Under the pieces are notes generated by a model. It worked only from the letters and a program-made list of their open reading frames with translations. It was not told where the DNA came from and ran no database searches. This document shows, piece after piece, positions 14,311 to 26,855 of a stretch of 64,000 bases of DNA. A program made the translations under genes and the position numbers. The number at the start of each line of letters is the position of its first letter. Positions within the stretch are counted from its first letter, which is position 1. Origin of the DNA: Orthonyx spaldingii (Eukaryota; Chordata; Aves; Passeriformes; Orthonychidae); contig VZTJ01005225.1 in assembly GCA_013397795.1 (NCBI GenBank), positions 1-64,000 of the forward strand. The letters run 5' to 3'.

Positions 14311-17300
14311 GAAAAGTTGAAGATGTAAACGTAAAGACTGAGTATGCAATACTTTTCAATAAGCTGATATTGTTTTCAGATTTCTGGAAAATATTAAAGC
14401 TTAGAATTTGTTTACTGTCATTGAAGCAGTTTTTAAATTTGAAGCTTTAGAATTTCACAACTTTAAGGAACTTTCTGTTTTGAGTTTTGCAAGAAAAGTT
14501 CAAGAGGGAAGCAAAATATTTTACACATTTGTTTTTCCCATTGGTAAATCTCTTTGATACTGTCTGGAAAATTATTGAAATATGACTGTTTTCTTCAAAG
14601 CATATTGTGTTATAAAGGGTGTTTTCATGATATGTCTATAATAAAGTGTCCTTTTATTAAAAAAACATTTTATTTAAGAAATTATTTAAGTTGAAAAACA
14701 AACCTGCTTTGTGGATGGAGTTCATTAAGAGTCATCACCCAGCTGATAATATTTTTGTGAGCCCTGAAATTGTCTCTTGGTATTATTTCTTGACTGAATT
14801 ATTCAGTTTTGCAATCTGCTGTTCATATATATATTTAAATGAAGACATTTTCTTTGAAAAATCACAGTAGTCTAAATCAAACTGTGATTTCTGTAAGTAG
14901 TTTGAATATATTTTCCCACATGATGTGTACTCTGTAGGCAGAATAATTTTGCAATAAATCTATTAGAATCTTTCATGTGTACAAATAAGTAGAATGGCAA
15001 GATATGTTATGTATTCATATTGTTTATGGTCACAGTTTATTTTATGGGTTATTTCCTATACGGCAGTTGTTATGAACAAGCCAGTATTTTTCAGTCTTGG
15101 GCTGAATATTGTATTAATTAATTACTGTTTCTAACAATATCCTGATACAGGTCAATTATTTGAAATAAATTTTGATCAATCATTAATAAATTTCACTTCA
15201 TATATAATGTAATGCTTTTGGCTGTGTTCTGTATTCATTGTGAGTAGATCACTCATTAAGGAAAAATTATTCTGTTCTCAAGTTCTCCAGCCACTGCCAT
15301 TCACAAGTGATTAGATTAAACTAGTTTTAAAATTAGGAAACAATATCAGTAACTTAAGGAGAAGTAGTAAGTAAAAGACTGCTAAAACCCAGAAGATTCA
15401 AAATTAAGATGTACATGAATATATAATAAAATTGATGACATATATGCATATGCATTATATATTTACACATACAAAATTAAATAGATTTACATTTACATGT
15501 ATGCTTGTAGAGACAAAGTAGAGATATTCTTTAAATGTATAAACAAATGAATAAAGAGCATATATATTTTCAATATTAAAACCTAATATGGGCTAATACC
15601 ATAAATATTACCAAAATAAGATTTTCTTTCCTTGTCATGGGAAATATCTAGACTGTCTTCATGGTTTGTTCCATATATTCAATATCCTGTAATAAGTGTG
15701 CTGCTTTGTTGACTGCACTGGCTTTTCTTGTCATTGTTTAGGTTTTGTAAATAAAACCAAAGGGGTTTTGATATATTGCAAAGCATTAGCAGTATCTGGC
15801 AGTACTTGGATTGATTGTTTCTCACACAAAATAACAGCACTTGGGTTAACTTCCAGTAAAAATACAACACTTCATTATGTCTCTGCTTCAGATGACATTA
15901 AGGTGTACACTCACATGTAAGCATGTGTTCAGTCCATCCCAAATCAAAGCACTGTAACGCTACATTTAGTATCTGAAAAGTTGATTTTGCTAAGGTGTTT
16001 ACACCTTTCCCATTATTTTCAGTTATATAATGGTTAGACCTTTGCTTTTAATTTAGATAATAAAAATATGAGTTCAGAACTATTTAGTTCCTAGTTAGCG
16101 CCTAGCATTTAATAGAATTCTTGTCTGAGTTTAGAAAAGTCATATTAACTTCATTACATCATTTATGAACTAATCAGCTGTTTCGCCTTCCTCCCCACCC
16201 CTCATCTTATGCAAGACTGAAATACATTTATCTCTTTTCAACCAGGAAGAGGAAGTCATCTAAAATTCTCTTCTGGTAAAACAAAACTGTACTCTTTTGG
16301 TATGAGGTTTGTACCTTCATTATCTTTGAAATAAGCCTTTGAAAATTCTTTCTGCAGGTAGACCATGTTCACTTGACAGAGGGAGCATGCAATTCTAGTG
16401 TATCGGGTTGTTCTGAAAACACGAGTGGTTTGCAGTAACATGAGAGAAGGATTTGGCCCATTGAGTCAAATCAGTTTCTGATTACTTTTCTTCTTGTGGA
16501 GACTACGCTGTTGTGTTGAAATATGTCCCTGCAATACCATTCTGATTATGGACACACTGAAGAACCACTGGCTTGTTAAAGGGCAGACAGCTGAAGGACC
16601 GATCACTTTTTGTTCTTTCTCTTCCTCCGTCTACCATCCTAATAATTGCCATTAGGCATCAAGAGTCTGTATATGGAAGTGCCTTTATTATGGAAGCAAC
16701 AATAGTTGCTTTCAGCTATTCTAACATCTGAAACTGGGGTTCACAGTTGTCTGACTTTACTATGATTGTTATCTAGATTGTTGTGCTTTTCTAAATTATT
16801 TCCTCTGCTCCTTTCTCCCCATTTTGACACTTTTATTCTGAATCTCCAGTGAGGTTGTGTGACTTTCTGCCATTTACTGTTGCTGCACAGAAAACATAAA
16901 CATAGCTATGGCTTTCAGCTTTCCCCATTATCCTCAAAATCATACAACAGAATTTAATGTTTGGTGGATTTTTGCCATGTCCTTTATGTGCTATTTTTAA
17001 GCTTATCTATAATCACCATCTATACTTTGTAGCAAAATGTATCCAGAAAGATGCTACATGTTTAAAAGACAAATGCTATCATTCTGTAGAATCAATATAT
17101 TCTTTGGCAGAAAATAATAGATTATACATGATTTATATATTATATTGTACTGGATGGATTAGAATTATCATGAGAGCCTTTTAACATGACACAAAATACA
17201 CTGATAGCTAAGGTACTGGAGAGCATGGTCTTTTTTTTCTTTTTCTTTTTTTTGTTCTCTTTAATAAGAAAAATATTGCCTTTGATACTTTTCGAGGTCC

Positions 17301-18550
17301 AAAACTTTTCAAGTGACCTCTAAGGAAAAAATCATTAGGAGAGATTTCAGGCTCTTGGAAAAACTTTCTCTTATTCTAGGAAGAAAATTTCTTTTGGAGT
17401 CAGAAGCAGAACATGGGCTCTTTTACAGTGCAATTACTTAATCAGTACTTCTGAAGATTAGCCTGAAATACTGCATAACTGAATGAAGCTCATTTTTTCC
17501 TTACAAAAAACAGAGATCCATTAACTTAAACTTTAAAATAAAATATATCACTTTAGCTACAATGCAGTACTCTGCAGTATCCAATTTCAATCAGTAAGAC
17601 TCTTAATATAATAAAAAATATATTCTAAATTAGATCCAAAAAAACACATATTTGTCAAAGGACATACTTTCAAGTTCATGTTTTTAGTCACATTATTTAG
17701 TCTTTGGGGATATTTTTGCTACGTGTTCTATTTACTCAGAAATTAAAATGTTTGTTGTCCCTGATGCCATTTCACTTAACAGTTCCGATGATTTCCAGTT
17801 CAGTTTAAGTAAAGAAAAAGATTTTTCACAGCGTAACACAGTTTTAAAAGCTTTTTAATTTTTTCTCTGCAAAAAGAACTTGGAGTTGAAAGCTGATATT
17901 TGTCAAATAGTAAACTTCACTCAGGTTTTTTATATTTTTGTAAGGTACCAAAACTTATACTCTGTGTACCAAAACTGGGCAATTATCTTGTAAACTCACA
18001 TTTAACTACAAAAAATTGCTAATATTGTTCAAAGTGTGATGTAAATGCCTACCAAGAGATCTCTGCCTTTCAATTTTTTATGGTATTAAAAAGTAATGGT
18101 ACCCACATTTTGTCAACTGATCTGCAAAGTTTGTGCCTACTTAGAGATGCATTGAGTGTTTCAGAGCCACTGGAATGAATGCACGATCTGAAGTTTTAAC
18201 TGCCATGGCAGAGGAATCTTGAAGCACCCTATTATTTCGTATCTTACCAAGTTTCCCAGAAGTTTGCAGGATAATGCAGGAAAATCCTGTGGGAAAAATC
18301 CATGGGTATTCTTTTTGTTGTTCATTGATCAGTTTTCAATTCGTTTGATAAATGAATTCTGTGTTCTTTTTTCATTTTGTATTATTTTCCACATTTCTGA
18401 GTCTATTAAAATACAGAACAGCTACAGCTTTTAGGTATTTTGGTAAGCATTTTTTACATAGTTCATGCATAATTGTGTTTGTGTATTTTAGTAACAGAAG
18501 AAATACAGAGGTGGTTTTTTTTGTTTGATATACTGCTTGATATACTGATA

Positions 18551-18573
18551 TACTTTTACTAATAGTAAAAGTA
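18551..18573. other. Perfect 10-bp hairpin with 3-nt loop
   Basis: TACTTTTACT, then the loop AAT, then AGTAAAAGTA: the two arms are exact reverse complements. Just upstream the word GATATACT/GATATAC recurs three times (about 18528-18553). The stem is AT-rich and could arise from local slippage; no function is implied. Confidence 0.8.
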
Positions 18574-21500
18574 AAATGATCCTTTCTATTTGACATCTAT
18601 ATTGATAGAAAGATGAGTGTAAAGTGGGGAAGTGGGAAATTAAGTTGTATATTACTTTTTTCTTCACTTATAATATCACACAATTTTCAGCTTTATGATC
18701 AATTATTTTGTCTCAGTTTATATTAGGCACTACATTTTTTCTTACAAACCATATAAGACAAGCAGTCCTAGTCCAGGTAATGACATGTGTGTAAAAATAA
18801 ATCATGCCTTAAAAATACATTGATAAATGTATTTCCCCCAAATATCGTGTATACTAGACATTGTTGACATAATATAAAATTCACAGAGCTAGTTGGTAAC
18901 AGTTTTCCATTTTCTCTTTTCTGCCTTCCTCTTTCCTTCTTTCCCTTTCCTGTCCTTTCTGCTTGATAAGACACTGTCTACTAATTTTCTTTTTGTGAAA
19001 TCCCCTCAGGCTAGTGCTAATTCTGGAAGAAATTAAAAGCTTGAAATTAGACAGAGAACTGATTTGCTTACAGTTTAGCCTGTGTTGAAAGTTGTTGACA
19101 CATGCAACAGAGCTGGTGAGATTTTTCTCCTTTATTTCCTATAAATTAAGACAGAATTTGTTACTATGATCACAGACAGTTTCCTAAGATCCTGAGTTCA
19201 ATGAGGTCACAGATTTAAAGCTTCTGAGCACTTACTGGAATTTTATGTCAACTTCTAGACTGGCTAGCTTCAGTAATGGAAGGGCTGGAAAAGTTGGTAT
19301 TAACTTCAACACCTAAGCACCCCTCACTATTAGATGAGGATCTCTGAATGTGACAAACATTAGCAGGGCTTTTCGAACAAGATCTTTCTCTCCAACAGGA
19401 CCACCACTGGCTGTTTAATTGTCGTTTTGGACCACAAATGAAACTCGTTGTATAACAGGATTAATCACATTATTACCATCTTATTTAAATAGCATAGAAC
19501 ATTCCAGTCAGTAATTTTTCATAAGTGAATAATAATTAAACATATTTCAAGGGATAATAAATATTTATCTATTACTTTATTCTTTCCTACATGACACATA
19601 ATAAGTGATGCAACTGCTGTCTACAGTATCAGCTTGAGTGGCCTACTCTTTCTCTATGGAAATTAGAAGAATGTCCCTTTATAAAAAATTGAGTTTGTCC
19701 TATATTTGTGTGCAAATATTCAAGATAACAGAATTAATATATTTGCAAGCTTAGCATTCCCTGAAAGTATTTTGGCCACAGAATTAGAAAAAAATTCACA
19801 TTCAGTGAATATAAAGACCTTCGTACACATACACTAAAGAGTAGTATATCTTAAGTAATGGGAACAGGTTTTCCCAGGAAAAACCTTTGTGTTATAGGTG
19901 ACTTTTTTATTACATTTTCTTGAATAAATGTGCCTTATGATGGTAATTCAAATACTAGAACAGCTGCTTTTCAGATGTAAAGTTGTATTATGACTGCAAG
20001 CAGTTGCTTAAAATTTGCTTCACTTTTTTATTTTCCATAGAAATCATAAAAAAATACAAGTAGGGACATCAAGTGGCTATTCAATCAAGGCTTCTCTCAT
20101 TCTCCACCAAATCAAGGTCAGTCATACCAAAATAATTCCTGGCAGATGTCTGTCTTGCCCATGTTTCTTTTGGTTTTTAAAAAATAGTGTTTCAAATTCT
20201 TTCTACTTTACAGATAGTGTACTCTAGCACTTTCTTGAAAGAGCAAGAACTAAATGAGAGTAAGTTTAAAATCATAGAGTGCTAAAAAATGCCTGCATGT
20301 CCATCTATTTTGCATCTGTGTAAATTATTTCTGATTTCATGTTCTCCTTAAAAAACTGTTAAAAATCCTAATATATCATGATTTCAGGAGGAAAAGCTGC
20401 TACATTTGAATCAGAGGTGGTTATCTTTTACTGGATAATCTAGTGCTTTTCTTTTACTTAGATGGTGTAGATTTTTGGCAAAATTCCCTAAGATTACACT
20501 GAAGTCATGATTTAACTCTGAGCACCTGAGGCAGACAACATACTTAAACTCTTCATTTTTATTGGTCTTGGTGGGATTTAGACTCCTCCTGCAGGACAGG
20601 TTCCATGCAAATATATGCTGTATTTCTCACTTCTATACCTCACCTCCTGAACGCTTCAAAATATGTGAGGTGGTGCATCTGAATTCACAAGGGAATTGAT
20701 CTAAAATGCTGTACATTTAACTGAGCTGGGACTATGGTTACAAATGAAGATGGAGAGAGGAAAACACCAAATGCAGGTGCGCAAATGTAGAGATCAGGCT
20801 CTTCCCACTATGGAAAGAGATTCCCCTACTCCTGCAGTCTAGCTGAGAATGTGACAATACAGATCAGGAGCAACTGGAAAGGAGTTGAAGCTCTCTTTGC
20901 AAGAATATATGCTGTAACCTTAAAAAAATTCCTAAGGTATCAACTTTGTAACAGGTGTTTATAATGTCTTTTTAAACATACGGATGTTTTTAAAGATTTC
21001 TCCTTAAGGACCTATCTATATGAATTACTCCCATTGCACAAGACATTTCCTAAACATTCTTGAATCACTGGATTCATTTCCATCTCTTGTCTTCAGGGGA
21101 TCATTTTCTCGATGAAAATTGCATCTGTCAAAAGAAAAAAAGGAAGAATCAAACATTCTAATGGAATTTTATGTACCACACACATATTTTTTTTTTAAAA
21201 AAAGGAAGGTATCTTTTGCTGCTGCTGACTTTTCTGCCAGAAATTGTAACATATCTCCTCATAAACTGGAATTTCATATTTCAGTTTCTAAGCTCAGCTC
21301 TTATGTACAGCAAAATACCACATCTCTATTAGCCCAATGGAGTGAGAATACTGCAATTGCTACTCAGAAGAACACAAAGCTCAGTGTTTGAAAGGGACAT
21401 AAAAACTCCTGTATTCCTTTGCAAGGATGGATTGTGTTTAGTACACATGAATTGTCCAAAGCAGCAAGTAAGAATGAATCATCAGTTTCTCACCATGAAG

Positions 21501-22024
21501 CACAAGGGACCAGGAAATAGGAGCATTTTTATCACTTCCAAATACAGAGACAGTTTTAAAAAAGGTGTTATTACACCCTGAAATACTTAAATGTGAAGCT
21601 TTTATTCTGTGTTTAAGCTGTCAGCAGCCTTAATGGTGCTTTTTGATGGAATTTTTTTATCAGTAAATACAAAGATCTACTGCTAAAAATAGTCAAAGCA
21701 ACCTGAACGAGGCATTTTTTTAAGTTTATTACTATAAAGACATTTCTCTGAAAGCAAAATCTTTAAGTAGTTTCTGTAGGTTATATTGCATGAATAAAAG
21801 GTAACTTCTGTGTACACTGCAGTTTCAGAGAATAATTTTTATGAATTAAATCATATTCATGTTCATTTGAATGAAATTTTACATTCTCCAAGTCTGGAAA
21901 CAAGGCAGAAATTGATAAAAAGCAATTATGTGCATTTTTAATATTTAAGAAATTTACAGATTTACTACTTGATGATCAAATTTTATATACTCTATGCTTA
22001 TCTTCATTACATATCTTATATATA

Positions 22025-22157
22025 GTTCAAGGCCAGGTTGGATGGGAACTTGAGCAACCTGGTATAGTGGAAGGTGTCCCTGCCCATGAGAGGACATTTG
22101 GAACTGGATGATCTTTAAGGCACCTTTCAACCTAAGCCATTCTGTGATTCTATGATC
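22025..22157 (+). mobile_element. CR1 LINE, 3' terminal fragment
   Basis: The sequence follows the CR1 3' untranslated region: a TTCAAGGCCAGGTTGGATGG start, then GAGCAACCTGGTATAGTGG, GTGTCCCTGCCCATG, GATGATCTTTAAGG, and finally the terminal short repeats GTGATTCTATGAT. CR1 elements are avian/reptilian non-LTR retrotransposons that end in such 8-bp-type repeats rather than poly(A), and most copies are severely 5'-truncated, as here (about 130 bp kept). It contains no coding sequence. Confidence 0.95.
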
Positions 22158-23887
22158 TTTTTCTAAAGTAAAAGGTAGAATGAAAAGCTCCTGAAATATT
22201 AGTGTACTGTCATGGGCTTATGGCATAGAAATGCCTCATCAGAAAAGACAATGTTAAGTCCACACCAAAAATAAGTAGAACTTTTCAAGATATAACTTTG
22301 AATATACAATTACTGTGTGTGATGCAGACTTTGAATCATTAACAATTATTTTGCTGTAACTTACAGAGTTGCTGAATCAAATGTATTTGCAGTAGTACAC
22401 TAATTATGAAGATGATGCTGTGCATTCATGTGTAAATCTGATTTTTACTGGTTGACTGTAGATACATTTTTACAATTTATAACTTCATGTTTTGTAAATT
22501 AGACTTTTTAGAATGAAAGCCCAGTGTAGGCAAAACTATTTCAAAGACAGTGGTGATTAAAGCAATATAATAGACATAATCTGTAAGCAATATTATAGGT
22601 GTCTTAGTAGTGTTAGAGACCATAAATGTTTTCTTCCAAATTCCCCTGGAGAATTTGAAAACATCAAGCTTTTGGCTTTGGTCTGTAAGAAACTTGACCC
22701 ATCCACTCTGTTTGGACTGTGGCTGAGGGTGGGCAGCTGAGATTTGGGCACTAGAGTGCATGGACTTATTCGTGACCATCTGCCCCTTCTATTCCAATAA
22801 TATGGTCACTATTTTCTCTTGTGGGGACAGACACAAGTCACAATCACATTCTGCTGATGCATGCAATTCTGCAAACACAAATGCAGAATCATTCATGTGT
22901 AGGGAACTGATGCAAAAAAGGTTCCAAGATGTAGATTTTCTCCATAGAACTGCTATTCCAAAAATGTCTTCACCATGGAAGAGGAATTAATTTATGCACA
23001 TTTTAATGACAACAGGGGAACACTGTTTTTATACATGATGACTTAAAACTCTATGTTGAAGACGGCTTGTGTTTCTAGAAGAAAAGAAATTGTATCCTTA
23101 CACTGAGTTCCCTGTGACCTTGTGATTGCCAGGCATATAAAAAAATCAATCAATATATGAGGCTAGTGTGGGTTTCTGTAGGGAAATGAGATATTTGCAT
23201 AATAAATAAAGAAGATAAACCCCACATGAATTCCACATGACTATCTAGTTTACTTTCTTTTTCTTTTTCAATTCCAATTATTTTCTGAATCAGACTCAAA
23301 ATTTTAGTGACTTGAATGCTTGGAGTCCTGGCAGCAGAGCTTTGTATTTGTTAGTCTCATGTGGCCTAACATTCAGTCCATGAGGCAGAGGAGTTCTGAA
23401 GCTGAGCCTGGAAGATTACTGTGCAAATTAATCAGACTTGGTCAACAACATTTTTTCTAATGTGGAACACTAAGAAGCTTTTTTCCATTAGTTTCACCTT
23501 TTAATATTGGCACCATTTTGCCTCTTTTTTTGCCTGTTTACATATAGTAGTAACATTTAACTATTTCTTTTTCCTATGTGAATCAAGTCATAGGACCAGA
23601 TTTTCTCCTTACAACTTACCTACCAGATGTGAGACTGCCCAAGTCTTTATGCAGTCAGTGACCAGTAGCTCATTGCTGATCTTTGCATTCCAGGACGGTG
23701 TTTTCTCCACTCGACCACACTGTTAATGGATCCAGAGATACATATGAAAGGTTTTAATAGCTTTAGGGCCAGTTGATACTTAGACTTCTGAGCAGATACT
23801 GGACTGTCAGCTGGAGGCACAGCCTTGAGTGCCCTGTGAAGGATCCACTAAGAGTTCTCAAGAGCTTTAGCTAGATCTTCTGTGCCC
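22158..23887. other. AT-rich non-coding DNA
   Basis: No gene or repeat is recognised. A 100-codon minus-strand frame at 22477-22779 gives an unrecognisable peptide and is most likely chance. Confidence 0.55.
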
Positions 23888-24470
23888 TGTTGTGGCAGGA
23901 TGATTCCCCCTCCTTCCTCCCACTGAGGTGCATAGATAAGATAACCTCTGTCATAACAACTCACCAGGGGGTCACACCCTGGCACCAGGAGTCTGCCAGA
24001 CCCCCATGCCAGGAATCTGGAGAACAGATGGGAGAAGAGATAAAAAATGTGTACGTGACAGAAGGCATGTCTTTTGTTCTATAAAAGCATCACCTATGTA
24101 CCACAAAATCAGAAGTTTCTCTTGCACATTCTACGAATGTGTGGAGATAATTTCTCCCCAAGGGATTCGCGAACCTTGTGGTAACTTCTCTGGAGATTGG
24201 GAGATGTAGGACCTGATGTATGTGGACATCCTTCGACAATTGGATGGTGAGATACATTGAATCCTAATTATACTATTTTTTCCGCTAGCTGTATTTGTAA
24301 ACGTGCACTGTATAAGTTATACTATTAATAGTTTTTCTTTTTCCCTGTGTAGTAATATTCTGTTTTAAGTCTCTAGTCTGTTCAATTGGTGTCTCTTGAA
24401 TAAATGGTTTATTCTATAATACACCGAATCAGCCATTATTAAAAGAACTTGCGAATGGAAGTGGGTTCTG
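23888..24470 (+). mobile_element. Probable LTR-like element (solo LTR remnant)
   Basis: This block differs from its surroundings by a C-rich 5' part (CCCCCTCC, CTCACCAGGGGGTCACACCC), several CpGs, a TATA-like CTATAAAAG at about 24080 and a polyadenylation signal AATAAA at about 24399, in the order expected for U3-R-U5. It is followed at about 24450 by a GC-richer stretch (GTGGGTTCTGGGGTGCAGG) that could be the start of an internal region or the LTR tail. I could not identify a target-site duplication or a clean TG...CA boundary, so both ends are approximate. Alternative: single-copy DNA with chance promoter-like words. Confidence 0.4.
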
Positions 24471-26240
24471 GGGTGCAGGCCGCCTCAGTAAGTTACTATC
24501 TATTGCTATAGGCCTAAGCAGAGGTAGAAGCTTATTTTAACCCCATAATATCCATTCATAACACCTGTGCAGCTGATGCTGCTTTCATCCATTGTCTTCA
24601 GTTCCCCTCCACACAGATAATATACTTCAGTTTCATCCTTCATTGTTTATTCTCCTCCCTCCTCAGCTTAACTTCTCCTTTTCTTCCTTAAATAGACTCA
24701 TGCAAAAATACACATCTAACTATTTTAATATTGATATTATCATGATGATTTAGATGTAAGTTGGAGTCATGACCTCTCTTTATATGTTAGCCCTGTATAT
24801 GTGGTTTAGATTGTTAAATTTTCAAGTGCAACAGGATGTGTCTTTTAGTTGTTATTTCTACTGCATCATTTTATATGCATCAAATACATTTGGTATGGTA
24901 CATCAAATTCTAAGTAATTTAGGGATTGAGATATTATGTGTTGATCTTTGATTATTAAACCTTGTAATGCTGGAAAGACTTCCAGCTTAAGTGGGCTCAT
25001 TATACTATAATAAAAGGATATATTATGAGACCAAAGATTAACTGAAGTAGAGATATCGGCATAATTTTTGTGGCAAAATCTTTGATAGCAAGAGTGTGTG
25101 ATCACAATATGTTTGTTTATCATCTAGGAAGAAAAAATATACTTCAAAATAAGAAACACTACCAGTTGTAGTTTTATTACTTGGAAAGTAATTGTTGGTA
25201 GAGATAGAATTTTAATATGCTTTCTCAAACTTGCTTCTTAATGAAACCATCCTTTCAAGAGGTTTCATCTGAATTTCAGATGTTTTTTGAGCTACAGTAG
25301 CAGTAGAAGATATGTGTTTACTTTTATGACTGAATTTCTGAAGGTTTGAAACTAACCTGTTAAACCCTCAAACCTGATGTACCTTTAGCTACAATTCCCC
25401 TACCTGTTGGTCTCAGACAGATGGTTTTGTTGTCCTGAGGAATATGCTGATTATTAATAGGATATTATTTCTTAAACATATAACATTTCTTTTAAAATGG
25501 TGAAATATGTTTCATAAAAATATTTTATGAGTCAGATGTAAATGTAGAACCTGAATAATTTTATATGGGTGAAATCTGTCAAGATTTTGAGCAAACATGG
25601 GCAAAACTGTTGCATTTGACTCCAGATAGATGCATTCCTTCTTACACATTAACAGTAAAGTCATGAATGTTCTTTCTGTCTTCAGACTAAATCTCTTATC
25701 TGTGATTGATTAATTCATTAATATTCTCCTACATTGAGATAAACAGTGACATACATGGTGTCAATCAGGAACAGAAAAGTATACCACTGCAGTAATCTGG
25801 GAGCAAATGTCTTTTTCTTTTAAATCCAGTGCCATCTATGTTATTAAGCCAGCAATGAGTTACATTGTTTTCATTTAAGTTGATTATTGCCTTGTATATA
25901 AAATCTGAAAAAATGGTATTCATACTTGCCATTGTTTTCGCACATGAAACAATGTCAGTCTTTTAGATATGTTTAATAAATTCAAATTGTTTTTGAAATT
26001 CCTTGTGGAAAAAAAAAAAAAGTAGAGAAAGAATTTAGTGGTGCTTACCCTGGAAAAATAATATATTTATTAATTCTTTCACTCCAGAAACAGACACCAT
26101 GAATACTTTCCCACCAGAGACAGTGCACAAATCTGTTGAAGTGAAACAAAAGTCTGCAAAACCTCCACATTCTTCACTTCTTTCAGAAGAAGAAGTGAAT
26201 CTTCCACTTCTTTCAGAAAAACAATGTATGCTTCAGGTGT

Positions 26241-26284
26241 TCCTCCAGTTATAGTTTATCTTTCCTCCAGTTATAGTTTATCTT
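26241..26284 (+). repeat. 22-bp perfect tandem duplication
   Basis: Two identical 22-bp units beginning TCCTCCAGTTATAGTTTATC lie head to tail (26241-26262 and 26263-26284). The identity of the copies suggests a recent duplication or slippage event. It is non-coding. Confidence 0.92.
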
Positions 26285-26840
26285 CTATAGGCAATTTCGT
26301 TAGATATTTTGGGGTTATGTAAGATGACTTGGGAAACTGTCAGTGTAATTGAACTGAAAATTGATCAACAATCAGTAAAAACTCACGTCTGCACTGCTTA
26401 TATCACATATATTCCCTGGGCACTCTTTTTTTCTGTTTGCTTTCAGTTTTGTTTTTATTCCCGCAGGCCAGCTGGGCATAAGGAGCAGGCTGGAAAAGGG
26501 TGTGTAGCAGAACTAATGGAGCTGAGGCTCAACAGGAAACTTTCCATTGCTTCAGAAGTTAAAGGCAAGTCTCAGGAATGGGGGGTCTGAATACAAAGTG
26601 TGAAGAGCATATAAACTCTTACTAACACCTTCAAATATTCTGCCTAGTGTTCTCCTCTAGGTAAGTAATCGCAGTTTATTAGAGGGGACCGATTTACTTA
26701 TTTGTATCAGGAGATAGACTGGGATCAAAGTATAATTTATTGGAGGTTAAACTACCTATCAATTATTTATGTGGGGTTTTTTTTTCTTCGCAGTCCTTCT
26801 GTGACATAGAGCACTATGAGCCTTATTTCTATGTCAGAAC

Positions 26841-26855
26841 AGAGAGAGAGAGAGA
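26841..26855 (+). repeat. (AG)n microsatellite
   Basis: A short run of about seven AG units embedded in non-coding sequence; potentially length-polymorphic. Confidence 0.85.

Larger units (their letters stand above)
1..22024. other. AT-rich non-coding DNA, no gene recognised
   Basis: This is low-GC sequence with no convincing exon, RNA gene or transposon. Open frames are short (about 120 codons at most), scattered on both strands, and encode low-complexity or unrecognisable peptides; I treat them as chance. Small structures seen include an A-run passing into (GA)n at 1-20, a T-run near 4742-4756, a long polypyrimidine tract at 10772-10851, a GA tract at 11398-11426, a T16 run at 14295-14310, a 13-bp direct repeat (13303-13315 and 13326-13338, starting tccactta), and a short hairpin at 18551-18573. 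Very old, diverged repeats could be present and missed by eye. Confidence 0.6.
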
